Source of the DNA: JAJZVS01 sp963708095 | GTDB taxonomy: Bacteria > Pseudomonadota > Alphaproteobacteria > Acetobacterales > Acetobacteraceae | Assembly: GCA_963708095.1 (NCBI GenBank) | Contig: OY970182.1 | Location: 1 to 64,000 of the forward strand | Direction of reading: 5' to 3' | Length of the DNA: 64,000 nt | Shown here: piece after piece, positions 1 to 7,625 of the stretch | Layout of the letters: each line of letters begins with the position of its first letter | How positions within the stretch are numbered: the first letter of the stretch is position 1 | Position numbers and translations under genes: made by a program | Notes under the pieces: model-generated | Databases searched by the model: none | The model's input: only the letters and a program-made list of their open reading frames with translations | What the model was told of the DNA's origin: nothing

Positions 1-7
1 AGTCATA

Positions 8-1139
8 TACCCCTTTGCTCAGGGATTCTGGCCTCTCGGTTTGCCCACGAAGTGGAAATTCCGGGAGATCAGAGAGGCGATCTCGGAGCGATAGGCGCCG
101 ATGTTGTTGAAGAACCGGTCGATCGCGGCCCTGAAGTCGGCCAGGGTCGGATAGTGCTCGTTCCATAGGGTCTTCTTCTTGAAGAACCACCACAGCCGTT
201 CGATTAGATTGAGGTTGGGTGCGTAGGGCGGCAGGTAGGTCAGTCTGATGCGGCAGTCGTCGCAGGCGAGATACGCCTTGATCGCCGCCGAGTGGTTGTA
301 GCTTGCATTGTCCAGCACGACGTCGATGGCACTGGCAGCAGGATGACGGGCCGCCAACGTGTCGAACAGGTCGATCATCGCCCCGCTCGTGATCTTCTCT
401 GCCTCGCGCTTCACTACCTCTCGGTCAGGCCAGCTCAGCGCACCATTGATATTGACGTTGACACGACCGTGATTGCTTTTCAGCTCCCGTGTCGTCCCGC
501 GCTTGATCCAGCCGAACGCCGGATGCCCGGTATAGGCGGGATGCGTGCCATCGACGAAATACAACGGCCGGTGCGGTCCGGCCGCCGCCATCAGAGGGGC
601 CAGCGTCTGCTCTACAAACGTCCGCTGCACCGTCGCATCCGCCTTGGCGGGAACGCACTTCGGCTTCTTGTAGACGAAGTCCAGCCGCTTCAGCAGCTTG
701 GTCATCGCATTCGGCGTATAGACGCTCCCGAACCGCGCTTGCACGAAGCCGCATACCTCCTTCGCGGTCATATACAAGCGCTCGGTCAGCTCGCCCGTCA
801 GCGCGGCGCGCTGCTCCGCCGTCAGTTCCGGCTCCTGGCCGGTGTAAGAGAGCCGCTCCAGCCCGGCGATCCCGCAGGTCGCGTGGAGCCGGCGATGCTC
901 ACGCACCGTCTCGGCGTCGATGTAGAGCGCTTCCGCGATCCGCTCCGCCGTCCAGCCGTCGTCCAGCAGCAGCACGTTCAGCCGCCGATGCACCGCACTG
1001 TTCATCTGCCGGCGCATCAGTCGCAGCAGGTGCCCCCGATCCTCGGCGCTCAGAACCAATCCCGACATGGGGGCAGCGAATTGTACCGCCCCGCGTCGGT
1101 GCAAGTGAAATCTGGCCGGGTTCCCTCGGATTCGAGGTA
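8..1139 (-). mobile_element. IS630-family insertion sequence, copy 1
   Basis: A complete element of 1132 bp by comparison with the second copy at 47933-49067. Both copies begin TACCCCTTTGCTC and end GATTCGAGGTA, and both are flanked by TA (6-7 and 1140-1141 here), the target duplication expected of the IS630/Tc1-mariner group. The terminal inverted repeats are short and imperfect, with TACC plus a C two bases later shared by both ends. The two copies differ by about six substitutions and one 3-bp indel in the transposase gene, so they are recent relatives. The ends are inferred from where the two copies stop matching. Confidence 0.85.
19..1068 (-). CDS. IS630-family transposase (DDE), 349 aa
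   Basis: Transposase that cuts and pastes the surrounding IS630 element at TA dinucleotides. An N-terminal helix-turn-helix region (about residues 20-110, beginning MSGLVLSAEDRG) precedes a DDE_3 catalytic domain. The catalytic acidic residues can be placed at D173 (FVDGTH), D253 (VLDNAS) and E290 (LIERLW), a DDE spacing normal for the family. The frame stays open for 71 codons upstream, but that extension lies across the element end and is not conserved as protein, so the ATG at 1068 is chosen. It differs from copy 2 by one fewer Leu in a Leu run and by A/V and G/A substitutions. It looks intact and possibly active. Confidence 0.9.
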   Translation of the reverse strand: MSGLVLSAEDRGHLLRLMRRQMNSAVHRRLNVLLLDDGWTAERIAEALYIDAETVREHRRLHATCGIAGLERLSYTGQEPELTAEQRAALTGELTERLYMTAKEVCGFVQARFGSVYTPNAMTKLLKRLDFVYKKPKCVPAKADATVQRTFVEQTLAPLMAAAGPHRPLYFVDGTHPAYTGHPAFGWIKRGTTRELKSNHGRVNVNINGALSWPDREVVKREAEKITSGAMIDLFDTLAARHPAASAIDVVLDNASYNHSAAIKAYLACDDCRIRLTYLPPYAPNLNLIERLWWFFKKKTLWNEHYPTLADFRAAIDRFFNNIGAYRSEIASLISRNFHFVGKPRGQNP

Positions 1140-1171
1140 TATCAGTTGCCACCGGCGGGGCCGACCCTTCG
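1140..1171. repeat. 32-bp repeat, inverted copy at 47669-47700
   Basis: The 32 bases starting TATCAGTTGCCACCGGCG occur here directly against the right end of IS630 copy 1 and again, perfectly but in the opposite orientation, at 47669-47700, about 230 bp from IS630 copy 2. The match decays right after 1171. It could be a target repeat or the end of another small element. Its first nine bases recur at 1248-1256 inside the IS110 leader. Confidence 0.75.
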
Positions 1172-1339
1172 TGGATGAAACCTTCGGGAGTAGCCTTTCC
1201 CTGCCAGCGGAGAGGTCGGCCGTAGTCATGGTGCGAGCGAGCCCGCGTATCAGTTGGACCCGGGGCACCCGAAGTACCCACGATTGCGCCATGGCCGCAA
1301 GGTCCGGGAGCGCGCTGTTTAGACTTTGATCGAGGGGTG
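1172..1339 (+). ncRNA. Candidate bridge RNA in the IS110 leader
   Basis: IS110-group elements are known to encode a structured bridge RNA in the leader 5' of the recombinase gene. This leader is the right size and position and folds: CCTTTCC (1194-1200) pairs with GGAGAGG (1209-1215) around an 8-nt loop. It also contains TATCAGTTG (1248-1256), identical to the sequence at 1140-1148 just outside the presumed left end, as a target guide would be. Both the RNA limits and the guide role are inference from position and this short match. Confidence 0.4.
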
Positions 1340-1370
1340 TCCTGCGCTGGCGGAGCAGCAACGCAGGAGG
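1340..1370 (+). promoter_or_regulatory. Hairpin covering the ribosome binding site of the IS110 transposase
   Basis: TCCTGCG (1340-1346) is exactly complementary to CGCAGGA (1362-1368), and CTG/CAG extends the stem inward. The stem includes the Shine-Dalgarno sequence CAGGAGG (1364-1370) that serves the ATG at 1376. Such a fold would keep transposase translation low in the integrated state. The pairing is seen; the regulatory effect is inferred. Confidence 0.5.
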
Positions 1371-1375
1371 TGGTG

Positions 1376-2623
1376 ATGGAGGTGCTCTACCCGCGCTGTG
1401 CGGGACTGGACGTTCACAAGGATACGGTAGTCGCCGGGGTGCGGCTGGCGGTGGAAGGCGCGGTGCGGACCGAGGTGCGCACCTTCGACACCACCACGCC
1501 GGGGCTTTTGGCCCTGTCGGCGTGGCTTGCCGAGGCAGGCTGCACCCATGTCGCGATGGAGGCGACCGGGGTCTACTGGAAGCCCGTCTGGCATGTCCTG
1601 TCGGATGGCGAAGTGACGCTGATCCTGGCCAACGCCGCGCATGTGAAGAACGTGCCGGGGCGCAAGGCCGATGTCGCCGATGCGCTGTGGCTGGCGGATC
1701 TGCTGGCGCACGGCCTGATCCGCCCCAGCTTCGTGCCGGAGGCCGCGACCCAGGAGATGCGGGCGCTGTTGCGCACCCGCAAGCGACTGGTGCGCGAGCA
1801 GGCCAGCCACATCCAGCGGCTGCAGAAGACGCTGGAGGACGCCAACCTCAAGCTTGCCTCGGTGCTGAGCCAGGTCATGGGCGTCAGCGGTCGCGCCATC
1901 GTGCAGGCACTGATCGACGGCGAGACCGATCCGGACCGGCTGCTCGGCCTGGTCCAGCGCGGCGTGAAGGCGCCGGCGGACAAGCTGCGCGCGGCGTTGC
2001 AGGGGCGGGTGACCGTGCGGCATCGCTTCCTGCTGCGCCTGCATCTGCGCCAGATCGATGCCCTCACCGCGGCCATGGCCGAGATCGACGCGGAAGTGGA
2101 GCGCGATCTCGACCCTTTCCGGACCGCGGTGCGGTTGCTGCGGACCATCCCCGGCGTCAGTGACCTCACCGCTCAGGTGATCGTCTCCGAGATCGGCACC
2201 GACATGACGCGCTTCCCCACCGCCGGGCACCTGATCTCCTGGGCCGGGCTGTGCCCGCGCAACGACGAGAGTGCCGGCAAGCGACGCTCCAACCGCCTGC
2301 GCAACGGCGCGCCCTGGCTGAAAACCACCCTGGTGCAGTGCGCCTGGGCGGCAAGCCGGAAGAAGGCAAGCTACCTCCAGGCGCCGTTCCAGCGCCTGCG
2401 CCACCGACGTGGACCCAAGAAGGCCATCTGCGCCGTCGCCGCCTCGATCCTGACCGCCGCCTACCACATGCTGCGCGACGGAACATTCTACCACGACCTC
2501 GGGGCGCAGCACTTCAACAGGACCTCGCCCGAGACCCAGGCCGGACAGCTCGCCAAGCAGATCAAGCGCCTGGGGTTCACCTGCGTCCTGGGGCCACAGG
2601 CCAAGCAGGCGGTTTCTGTTTAG
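1376..2623 (+). CDS. IS110-family transposase (DEDD recombinase), 415 aa
   Basis: Recombinase of an IS110-type element, which moves by a DEDD RuvC-like domain together with a C-terminal Tnp_20 domain bearing a catalytic serine. The tetrad is visible as D12 (LDVHKD), E62 (AMEATG), D99 and D102 (KADVADAL). The C-terminal part carries GLCPRNDESAGKR with the candidate serine at about 299. The ATG at 1376 is preferred over an in-frame GTG/ATG 39 nt upstream because CAGGAGG lies five bases before it. The protein appears full length. Its stop codon overlaps the stop of the convergent lysR gene by four bases, so the element sits immediately at the 3' end of that gene. Confidence 0.9.
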   Translation: MEVLYPRCAGLDVHKDTVVAGVRLAVEGAVRTEVRTFDTTTPGLLALSAWLAEAGCTHVAMEATGVYWKPVWHVLSDGEVTLILANAAHVKNVPGRKADVADALWLADLLAHGLIRPSFVPEAATQEMRALLRTRKRLVREQASHIQRLQKTLEDANLKLASVLSQVMGVSGRAIVQALIDGETDPDRLLGLVQRGVKAPADKLRAALQGRVTVRHRFLLRLHLRQIDALTAAMAEIDAEVERDLDPFRTAVRLLRTIPGVSDLTAQVIVSEIGTDMTRFPTAGHLISWAGLCPRNDESAGKRRSNRLRNGAPWLKTTLVQCAWAASRKKASYLQAPFQRLRHRRGPKKAICAVAASILTAAYHMLRDGTFYHDLGAQHFNRTSPETQAGQLAKQIKRLGFTCVLGPQAKQAVSV

Positions 2624-3600
2624 GCCCGATCCGGCCGGTCGTCCCCCGCCCACCCCGGCCCGGCGCCGGTCTGCGGCGGCTTGTGGATGCGGCCACCGGC
2701 GATGCCGTCCGCCACCACCTGCTCCAGCACGCCTATGAATGCCTGGGCGATGCGCGACAACGGCCGGTGGCGCGCCCGCAGCAGGCGCGCGACGACCCGC
2801 GTGCCCGGCTCGAACGCGACGACGGCCAGCCCGTCCGCCGGCGGGTCGGTCAGCGCGAACGCGTCCACCACGGCGACGCCCACACCGTTGCGCACCAGGC
2901 TGCACGCGGTGGCCGACTGGGTCACCGCCACCGCGATGGTCCGACGCTGGTTCCGGCTACGGAACGCTGCCTCGATCAGCGCGCCGATCGGCAGATGCTG
3001 CGCGAACGAGATCAGCGGCCAGTGCTGCAATTCCACCGGGCCGGCGCGGCCGCGGCGGAGCAGCGGGTGGCCGAGCGGGACGACGCAGACCAGGTCGGCG
3101 GCACACAGGTCGCGCGCCAGGGTGGCGGATTCCTCCGCCGGGATCAGCACGAGGCCGAGGTCCACCCGCTGCTCCGCCACCATCTCCACCACCTCGTGGT
3201 TGAGCACCGAATGCAACGCCAGCCGGATCTGCGGGCGGTCGTCGCGGAAGCGCCGGATCGCCTGCGCGAGCAGCCCGTTCGCGAGCGAGGTGGTGGCGGC
3301 GATCGCGAGCGATCCGGTGCGGGTCTCCCGCAGGTCCTCGCCCATCCGGTGCAGGTCCTCGATCGCGGCGACCGTCTTGCGGATTTCCGGCAGCAGCGCG
3401 CGGGCCTCGGCGGTCGGGCGCAGGCGCCCGTGCTCGCGCACGAACAGCCGGAAGCCGAGCTGCGCCTCGGCCTGCTGCAGCATCTTGCTGACCGCGGGCT
3501 GCGACACGCGCAGGCGGCGCGCCGCTTCCGTCACGCTGCCGAGCTCCATGACAGCGCGGATCATCTCGATCTGACGGGGGCGCAACATCATAACCTGCAC
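2620..3600 (-). CDS. LysR-family transcriptional regulator, 326 aa
   Basis: DNA-binding regulator with the LysR winged helix-turn-helix at residues about 5-65 (TEAARRLRVSQPAVSKMLQQAE) and a substrate-binding domain from about 95 to 300. It is divergent from the ABC uptake operon starting at 3730 and is the likely ligand-dependent regulator of it. The GTG at 3600 follows GGGAG with good spacing; the ATG pair nine bases further in is an alternative. The last 30 residues are Gly/Pro/Asp-rich and end exactly at the border with the IS110 element, so the natural C-terminus may have been altered by the insertion. The ligand is unknown. Confidence 0.88.
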   Translation of the reverse strand: MQVMMLRPRQIEMIRAVMELGSVTEAARRLRVSQPAVSKMLQQAEAQLGFRLFVREHGRLRPTAEARALLPEIRKTVAAIEDLHRMGEDLRETRTGSLAIAATTSLANGLLAQAIRRFRDDRPQIRLALHSVLNHEVVEMVAEQRVDLGLVLIPAEESATLARDLCAADLVCVVPLGHPLLRRGRAGPVELQHWPLISFAQHLPIGALIEAAFRSRNQRRTIAVAVTQSATACSLVRNGVGVAVVDAFALTDPPADGLAVVAFEPGTRVVARLLRARHRPLSRIAQAFIGVLEQVVADGIAGGRIHKPPQTGAGPGWAGDDRPDRA

Positions 3601-3605
3601 GTTAT
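3590..3605. promoter_or_regulatory. Palindrome over the lysR start codon, candidate operator
   Basis: ATAACCTGCACGTTAT is a near-perfect 16-bp palindrome (ATAAC/GTTAT arms around TGCA) that covers the lysR start codon and lies 22 bp from the presumed -35 of the divergent operon. LysR proteins usually bind a dyad in the divergent intergenic region, so this is the best operator candidate here. The dyad is seen; binding is inferred. Confidence 0.45.
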
Positions 3606-3626
3606 CTCCCTAGTCCTATACCTCAT

Positions 3627-3655
3627 TTGACATCATGGGGCAGCCCCCGAATAAC
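3627..3655 (+). promoter_or_regulatory. Sigma-70-type promoter of the first ABC operon
   Basis: A perfect TTGACA (3627-3632) is followed after 17 bp by AATAAC (3650-3655), a four-of-six match to TATAAT. It points at the binding-protein gene starting at 3730 and leaves a 5' leader of about 70 nt. Confidence 0.55.
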
Positions 3656-3729
3656 CCGCCGCGCGATTGGAGCGCGGTCCGATGACGGGCCGGCCAGTTC
3701 CCCAGATGTTCGAAACGGGAGTGAACGTG

Positions 3730-4920
3730 ATGGTCGATACCACTGTACCGCGGCGCGCCGTCCTGGCAGCCGGTGTTGCCGGCGCCGCGCTGACGATCGC
3801 GCGCCCGGCCCTGGCCGCACCCAAGCCGATCCGCATCGGCTGGCTGGTCGCGCTGACCGGGGCGAATTCCTCCCCCGGCATCGGCTTCGACCGCGGCATC
3901 CGCTTCGGCGTCGACGAGGTGAACAAGGCCGGCGGCATCGGCGGTCGGCACCTTGAGCTCATCACCCGCGACACCCAGGGCGACCCCACCAAGGCCGTGA
4001 ACGACGTGCTGGCGGTGATCAACCAGGACAAGATCGACGTCCTGCTCGGTCCGACCAATTCCGGCGAGAGCCTGGCCACCGAGCCGGTCACCGCGCGCTA
4101 CAAGGTGCCGAGCCTGGTCTACGGCGTGATCGACGAGCTGATCGATCCGAAGAAATATCCGTATTTCTTCCGCCAGTTGCCGTCCAACCGGCAATGGACC
4201 CAGGCGGCGCAGCATTACGTGCTCGATGTGCTGAAGGCGAAGCGGGTCGCGGTGATCGGCGACGCCACCGGCTACGGCACGGCGACCATGCAACTTGCGG
4301 TGGCCGAACTGAAGAAGGCCGGCGCCGATGTGACCTACTCCACCCTGATCGACGCCAACCAGACCGACGTCACCGCCAATCTCCAGAAGGCGCGGGATTC
4401 GCGCGCCGAGGCGATGTTGCTGTGGTCCGATTCTGGCGGGCTCAATGCGCGGCTGATGAACACCCGCGGCGATCTCGGCTGGGACGTGCCGATGGTGGGC
4501 CACCCGGCGATGGGCACCGGCAGCGTGAAGTCGCTGCTGAAGAAGCCCGAGTACTGGAACAAGGTCTACATCGTCGGCTACCGCTCGACCAGCTACGCCG
4601 CCGACGGCAAGCTGCCGGCGCGCACGCAGCAGTTCCTGGCCCATCTGGCCGGCAAGGTGAAGTTGTCCGACACCACGCTCTGGTGGGTCGCTTGCGGCTA
4701 TGATTCCGTCCAGCTCATCAAATACGCGGTCGCGCACGGCGGGTCGGCGAAGCCGGACGCGATCCGCGGCGCCTGGCAGTCGCTGAAATCCTACCCCGGC
4801 ATCTACGGCGACTACAGCTACACGGCGACCGACCACAATGGCTACCCGACCGGGGAGATCGTCATGAACGCGGCGAACTCGTTCCGCAATGGCGCCTACG
4901 CGCTGGCGCCGGGCTACTGA
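3730..4920 (+). CDS. ABC transporter substrate-binding protein (Liv/amide type), 396 aa
   Basis: Periplasmic ligand-binding protein of the Peripla_BP_6 (LivJ/amide-binding) family that delivers substrate to the permeases encoded downstream. The leader (residues 1-29) has a twin arginine at R8-R9 followed by AVLAAG and ends ARPALA, so Tat export is likely. The mature part has the two-lobe type I fold, with GGIGGRHLELI and DVLLGPTNSGES in the first lobe. The ATG at 3730 is preceded by GGGAG eight bases away; an upstream in-frame start would put 21 residues before the leader and is less likely. The substrate cannot be read from sequence. Confidence 0.88.
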   Translation: MVDTTVPRRAVLAAGVAGAALTIARPALAAPKPIRIGWLVALTGANSSPGIGFDRGIRFGVDEVNKAGGIGGRHLELITRDTQGDPTKAVNDVLAVINQDKIDVLLGPTNSGESLATEPVTARYKVPSLVYGVIDELIDPKKYPYFFRQLPSNRQWTQAAQHYVLDVLKAKRVAVIGDATGYGTATMQLAVAELKKAGADVTYSTLIDANQTDVTANLQKARDSRAEAMLLWSDSGGLNARLMNTRGDLGWDVPMVGHPAMGTGSVKSLLKKPEYWNKVYIVGYRSTSYAADGKLPARTQQFLAHLAGKVKLSDTTLWWVACGYDSVQLIKYAVAHGGSAKPDAIRGAWQSLKSYPGIYGDYSYTATDHNGYPTGEIVMNAANSFRNGAYALAPGY

Positions 4921-4957
4921 GGCGGGGGATGGCGATGCCGCGTGGAGCAGGGACGTC

Positions 4958-5815
4958 ATGATTGCCGATATCCTGGTGGCCGGCATCGCCATCGGTTCCG
5001 TGTACGCGATGATCGGCCTCGCGTACAACGTCATGTATTCGACCTCGAAGGTGATGAGCTTCACCGCCGGCATGCTCGGCATGCTGGGTTCGGTGTTCGG
5101 GGCCTTCTTCATCAGCGTGCTCGGCTGGCCGATCCCGCTCGGTCTGCTGGCCGCGCTGGCGGTGGGCGGCGCGTTCGGCTGGCTGACCGAGCGGATCGCG
5201 GTGCGCCCGGTGCTGCGCAGCATCGACCAGCATCTCTATGTGCTGAGCACGCTCGCGGTGGCGCTGATGCTCCAGCAGGTGGCGGCGATCTGGTGGGGCA
5301 CCGAGCCGCGCCCGTTCCCGACCCTGCTCGGCATCGGCCACGGTCTTGCGTCCGAGGAATACTGGCTGCCGCCGCTCGCCTGCGTCGCGGTCGTCTTCGG
5401 TCTGGAATGGTTCTACCATCACACCCTGATCGGCCGCGCGTTCCTCGCGATCTCGGAGGACAGCGGCGCGGCGTGCGCCCTCGGCATCCCTGAGCGGCGG
5501 ATGCGGGTGCTGAGCTATATTCTTTCCGGTGTCGTCGGCGCCTTCGCGGGCTTCGTCGGCGGCGAGCTGCTGCTCGCTTTCTTCGCCAACGGGATGTCGC
5601 TCACTTTCTACGGCTTCATCCCGATCGCGATCGGCGGCCTCGGCAGCAATCGCGGCGCGCTCGTGGGCGGGCTTGCGCTCGGCATCATCCAGCAGATCGC
5701 CAACTACGTGTTCGGCGGCGACTGGGTGAGCGTGGTGGCCTTCACGGTGTTCATCGCCATCCTGCTGGTGATGCCGCGCGGGTTGTTCGGAGCCGCGGAG
5801 CCGCGACGTGTCTGA
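4958..5815 (+). CDS. Branched-chain-type ABC permease LivH, 285 aa
   Basis: Inner-membrane permease of the BPD_transp_2 family, one half of the translocation pore of the importer. Hydrophobic segments run throughout, beginning IADILVAGIAIGSVYAMIGL, and the family loop EDSGAACALGI is present near residue 170. The ATG at 4958 has AGGGA upstream and follows the binding-protein gene by 37 bp. Its 3' end overlaps the next gene by eight bases, indicating translational coupling. Function is clear by family; the substrate is not. Confidence 0.88.
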   Translation: MIADILVAGIAIGSVYAMIGLAYNVMYSTSKVMSFTAGMLGMLGSVFGAFFISVLGWPIPLGLLAALAVGGAFGWLTERIAVRPVLRSIDQHLYVLSTLAVALMLQQVAAIWWGTEPRPFPTLLGIGHGLASEEYWLPPLACVAVVFGLEWFYHHTLIGRAFLAISEDSGAACALGIPERRMRVLSYILSGVVGAFAGFVGGELLLAFFANGMSLTFYGFIPIAIGGLGSNRGALVGGLALGIIQQIANYVFGGDWVSVVAFTVFIAILLVMPRGLFGAAEPRRV

Positions 5816-7625
5816 GGCACAGATGTCGCTCCCGGCCGCGGGCATTGCGGCCGAACCGACCAAGGCGCCGCCGTCGGTGTGGCGGCCGTTGCTCGGCATC
5901 GTCGCCGGCGCCGTGCTGCTGTCCACCTTGCCGCTGTTCGTCAACGATTACTGGGTGCACATCGCCACCCTGGCCGCGACCTACTGGGTGCTGGTATCGG
6001 GGCTCAACCTGGTGGTCGGCTACGGCGGGATGCTGGCGGTCGGCTACGTCGGGCTGCTCGCCGTCGGCGCCTATACCGCGAGCATCCTGGTCGCCAAGCT
6101 CGGCGCCGATCCGTTCGTCGGACTGGCCGCCGCCGGCGTCACCGGCCTGATCGCCGGGGTGCTGGTCGGGCTGCCGGCGCTGCGGCTGAAGCATTTCTAT
6201 TTCGCGATGACGACGCTCGGCTTCGCCATCATCGTGACCCAGGTCGCGCTGGCCTGGGGCGGACTGACCGGCGGCGGCGTCGGCCTGCCGGCGCCGGTGT
6301 TCGATGGCGTGTTCGCGAGCAGCGCCGGGTTCTACGCGCTGGTGCTCGCCGTCGCCGCGATCGCCACCTGGCTCGTGTGGAACATCGCCGCCGGCAATCC
6401 CGGCCGGGCACTGATCGCGATCCGCGACGCCGATGTCGCCGCCGAGGCGGCCGGCATCCCGATCGCCCGGGTGAAGCTGCTGGTGTTCGCACTCAGCGGC
6501 GCGCTGGGCGGCCTCGCCGGCGCGCTGTTCGCCACCGTGCAATCCTACATCACGCCCGATGCGTTCACCCTCGATCTCTCGGTGCTGTTCTTCATCGCCG
6601 TGTTGATCGGCGGGCGCGGACGGGTCGTCGGGCCGCTGCTCGGCACCGTGCTGCTCACCCTGCTGCCGGAGTTCGCAGCACCGCTGGTGATGTGGGCGAA
6701 CTTCGCCTACGCCGCGCTGCTGCTGGTCGTGGTGCTGGTTGCCCCCGGCGGCATCGCCGAGCTGATCGAGCGGTTCGGCCGCCAGCCGCCGCAGATCGAC
6801 CGCATGGGCGCGCCGAACCCGGGGGCGATGCGTGCGGCGACCCGGCCGGCCGACGTGCCGGAGCCGGCCCGCGAGACGCTCGCCCTCGCGGGCGTGGTGC
6901 GCGCCTTCGGCGGCGTGCGCGCGCTGGACGGCATCAGCCTCGATCTCGCCGCCGGCAGCGTGCACGGGCTGATCGGGCCGAACGGCAGCGGCAAGACCAC
7001 CGCGCTCAACATCATCTCCGGTTTCTATCGCGCCGATGCCGGCACGCTTGCGATCGGCGGGCGCGATATTACGGCGACGTCGGTGCGCGAGCGCGCCGCG
7101 CTCGGCATCGCGCGCACGTTCCAGGCGCCGCGCATCCTGGGCGAGCTCAGCGTGATCGAGAACGTCATGGTGGGCGGCTATCGCCACGCACGCGCCGGGT
7201 TCGGCGAAGTGGCGCTGGCGTTCGGCCGCCCGCGCACCGACGAGCGGGCGTTGCGGGCGCAGGCGCAGGCGGCGCTGCAAACCGTGGGTCTCGCCGCCTG
7301 GGCGGAGGCGCGGGCCAACCGCCTGCAGCACAGCGAGCAGCGCTTCCTGGAAATCGCCCGCTGCCTGGCGATGCGCCCGCGCTTCGTGCTGCTCGATGAA
7401 CCCGCCGCCGGCCTGTCGGGCGGGGAGATCGCGCATCTCGGCGCGGTGATCGCGGAGATGCGCCGGCTCGGCATGGGCGTGCTGCTGGTCGAGCACCATG
7501 CGGATTTCGTGTTCGGCATCTGCGACACCGTGACCGTGCTCGCCACCGGCCAGGTGCTGGCGGCCGGCACGCCGGCGGAGATCCGCGCGCACAGGGAGGT
7601 GGTGCATGCCTATCTCGGCGCCTGA
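5808..7625 (+). CDS. Fused LivM permease and LivG ATPase, 605 aa
   Basis: A single polypeptide carrying the second permease (residues about 25-315) and, after a short linker, an ABC ATPase (about 345-595). These are separate proteins, LivM and LivG, in most systems, including the second locus at 54355-57328. Walker A is GPNGSGKTT at about 389-397, Walker B is FVLLDEP at about 525, and the switch His lies in LLVEHHAD. The signature region reads LQHSEQRFLEIA, so the usual LSGGQ is degenerate. The reading frame crosses the junction without any sign of a sequencing error. The GTG start overlaps livH by eight bases; an ATG five codons in is an alternative. The substrate is unknown. Confidence 0.88.
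   Translation: MSEAQMSLPAAGIAAEPTKAPPSVWRPLLGIVAGAVLLSTLPLFVNDYWVHIATLAATYWVLVSGLNLVVGYGGMLAVGYVGLLAVGAYTASILVAKLGADPFVGLAAAGVTGLIAGVLVGLPALRLKHFYFAMTTLGFAIIVTQVALAWGGLTGGGVGLPAPVFDGVFASSAGFYALVLAVAAIATWLVWNIAAGNPGRALIAIRDADVAAEAAGIPIARVKLLVFALSGALGGLAGALFATVQSYITPDAFTLDLSVLFFIAVLIGGRGRVVGPLLGTVLLTLLPEFAAPLVMWANFAYAALLLVVVLVAPGGIAELIERFGRQPPQIDRMGAPNPGAMRAATRPADVPEPARETLALAGVVRAFGGVRALDGISLDLAAGSVHGLIGPNGSGKTTALNIISGFYRADAGTLAIGGRDITATSVRERAALGIARTFQAPRILGELSVIENVMVGGYRHARAGFGEVALAFGRPRTDERALRAQAQAALQTVGLAAWAEARANRLQHSEQRFLEIARCLAMRPRFVLLDEPAAGLSGGEIAHLGAVIAEMRRLGMGVLLVEHHADFVFGICDTVTVLATGQVLAAGTPAEIRAHREVVHAYLGA

Larger units (their letters stand above)
1172..2623 (+). mobile_element. IS110-family insertion sequence (ends approximate)
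   Basis: A single transposase gene preceded by about 200 bp of non-coding leader and followed almost at once by the lysR gene. A long leader upstream of the recombinase is the IS110-group layout; the IS1111 group carries the long non-coding segment downstream. IS110 elements lack the usual terminal inverted repeats, so the ends cannot be set from one copy. The left limit given is where the 32-bp repeat at 1140-1171 stops matching its other copy; the right limit is the transposase stop, and a few tens of bases beyond may belong to the element. Confidence 0.6.

Noticed and set aside
292..1329. Long plus-strand ORF antisense to the IS630 transposase (and its twin at 48217-49095)
   Set aside because: It has no recognisable domain, is Arg-rich as expected from antisense of a high-GC gene, and the opposite strand encodes a clear DDE transposase.
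1319..2905. 528-codon minus-strand ORF across the IS110 element
   Set aside because: It spans two clear genes (IS110 transposase and the end of lysR) and has no domain; a GC-driven shadow.
5808..7625. The LivM-LivG fusion as a sequencing artefact
   Set aside because: The linker region is in one continuous frame, has normal codon use and carries no stop or overlapping start that a single indel would explain.
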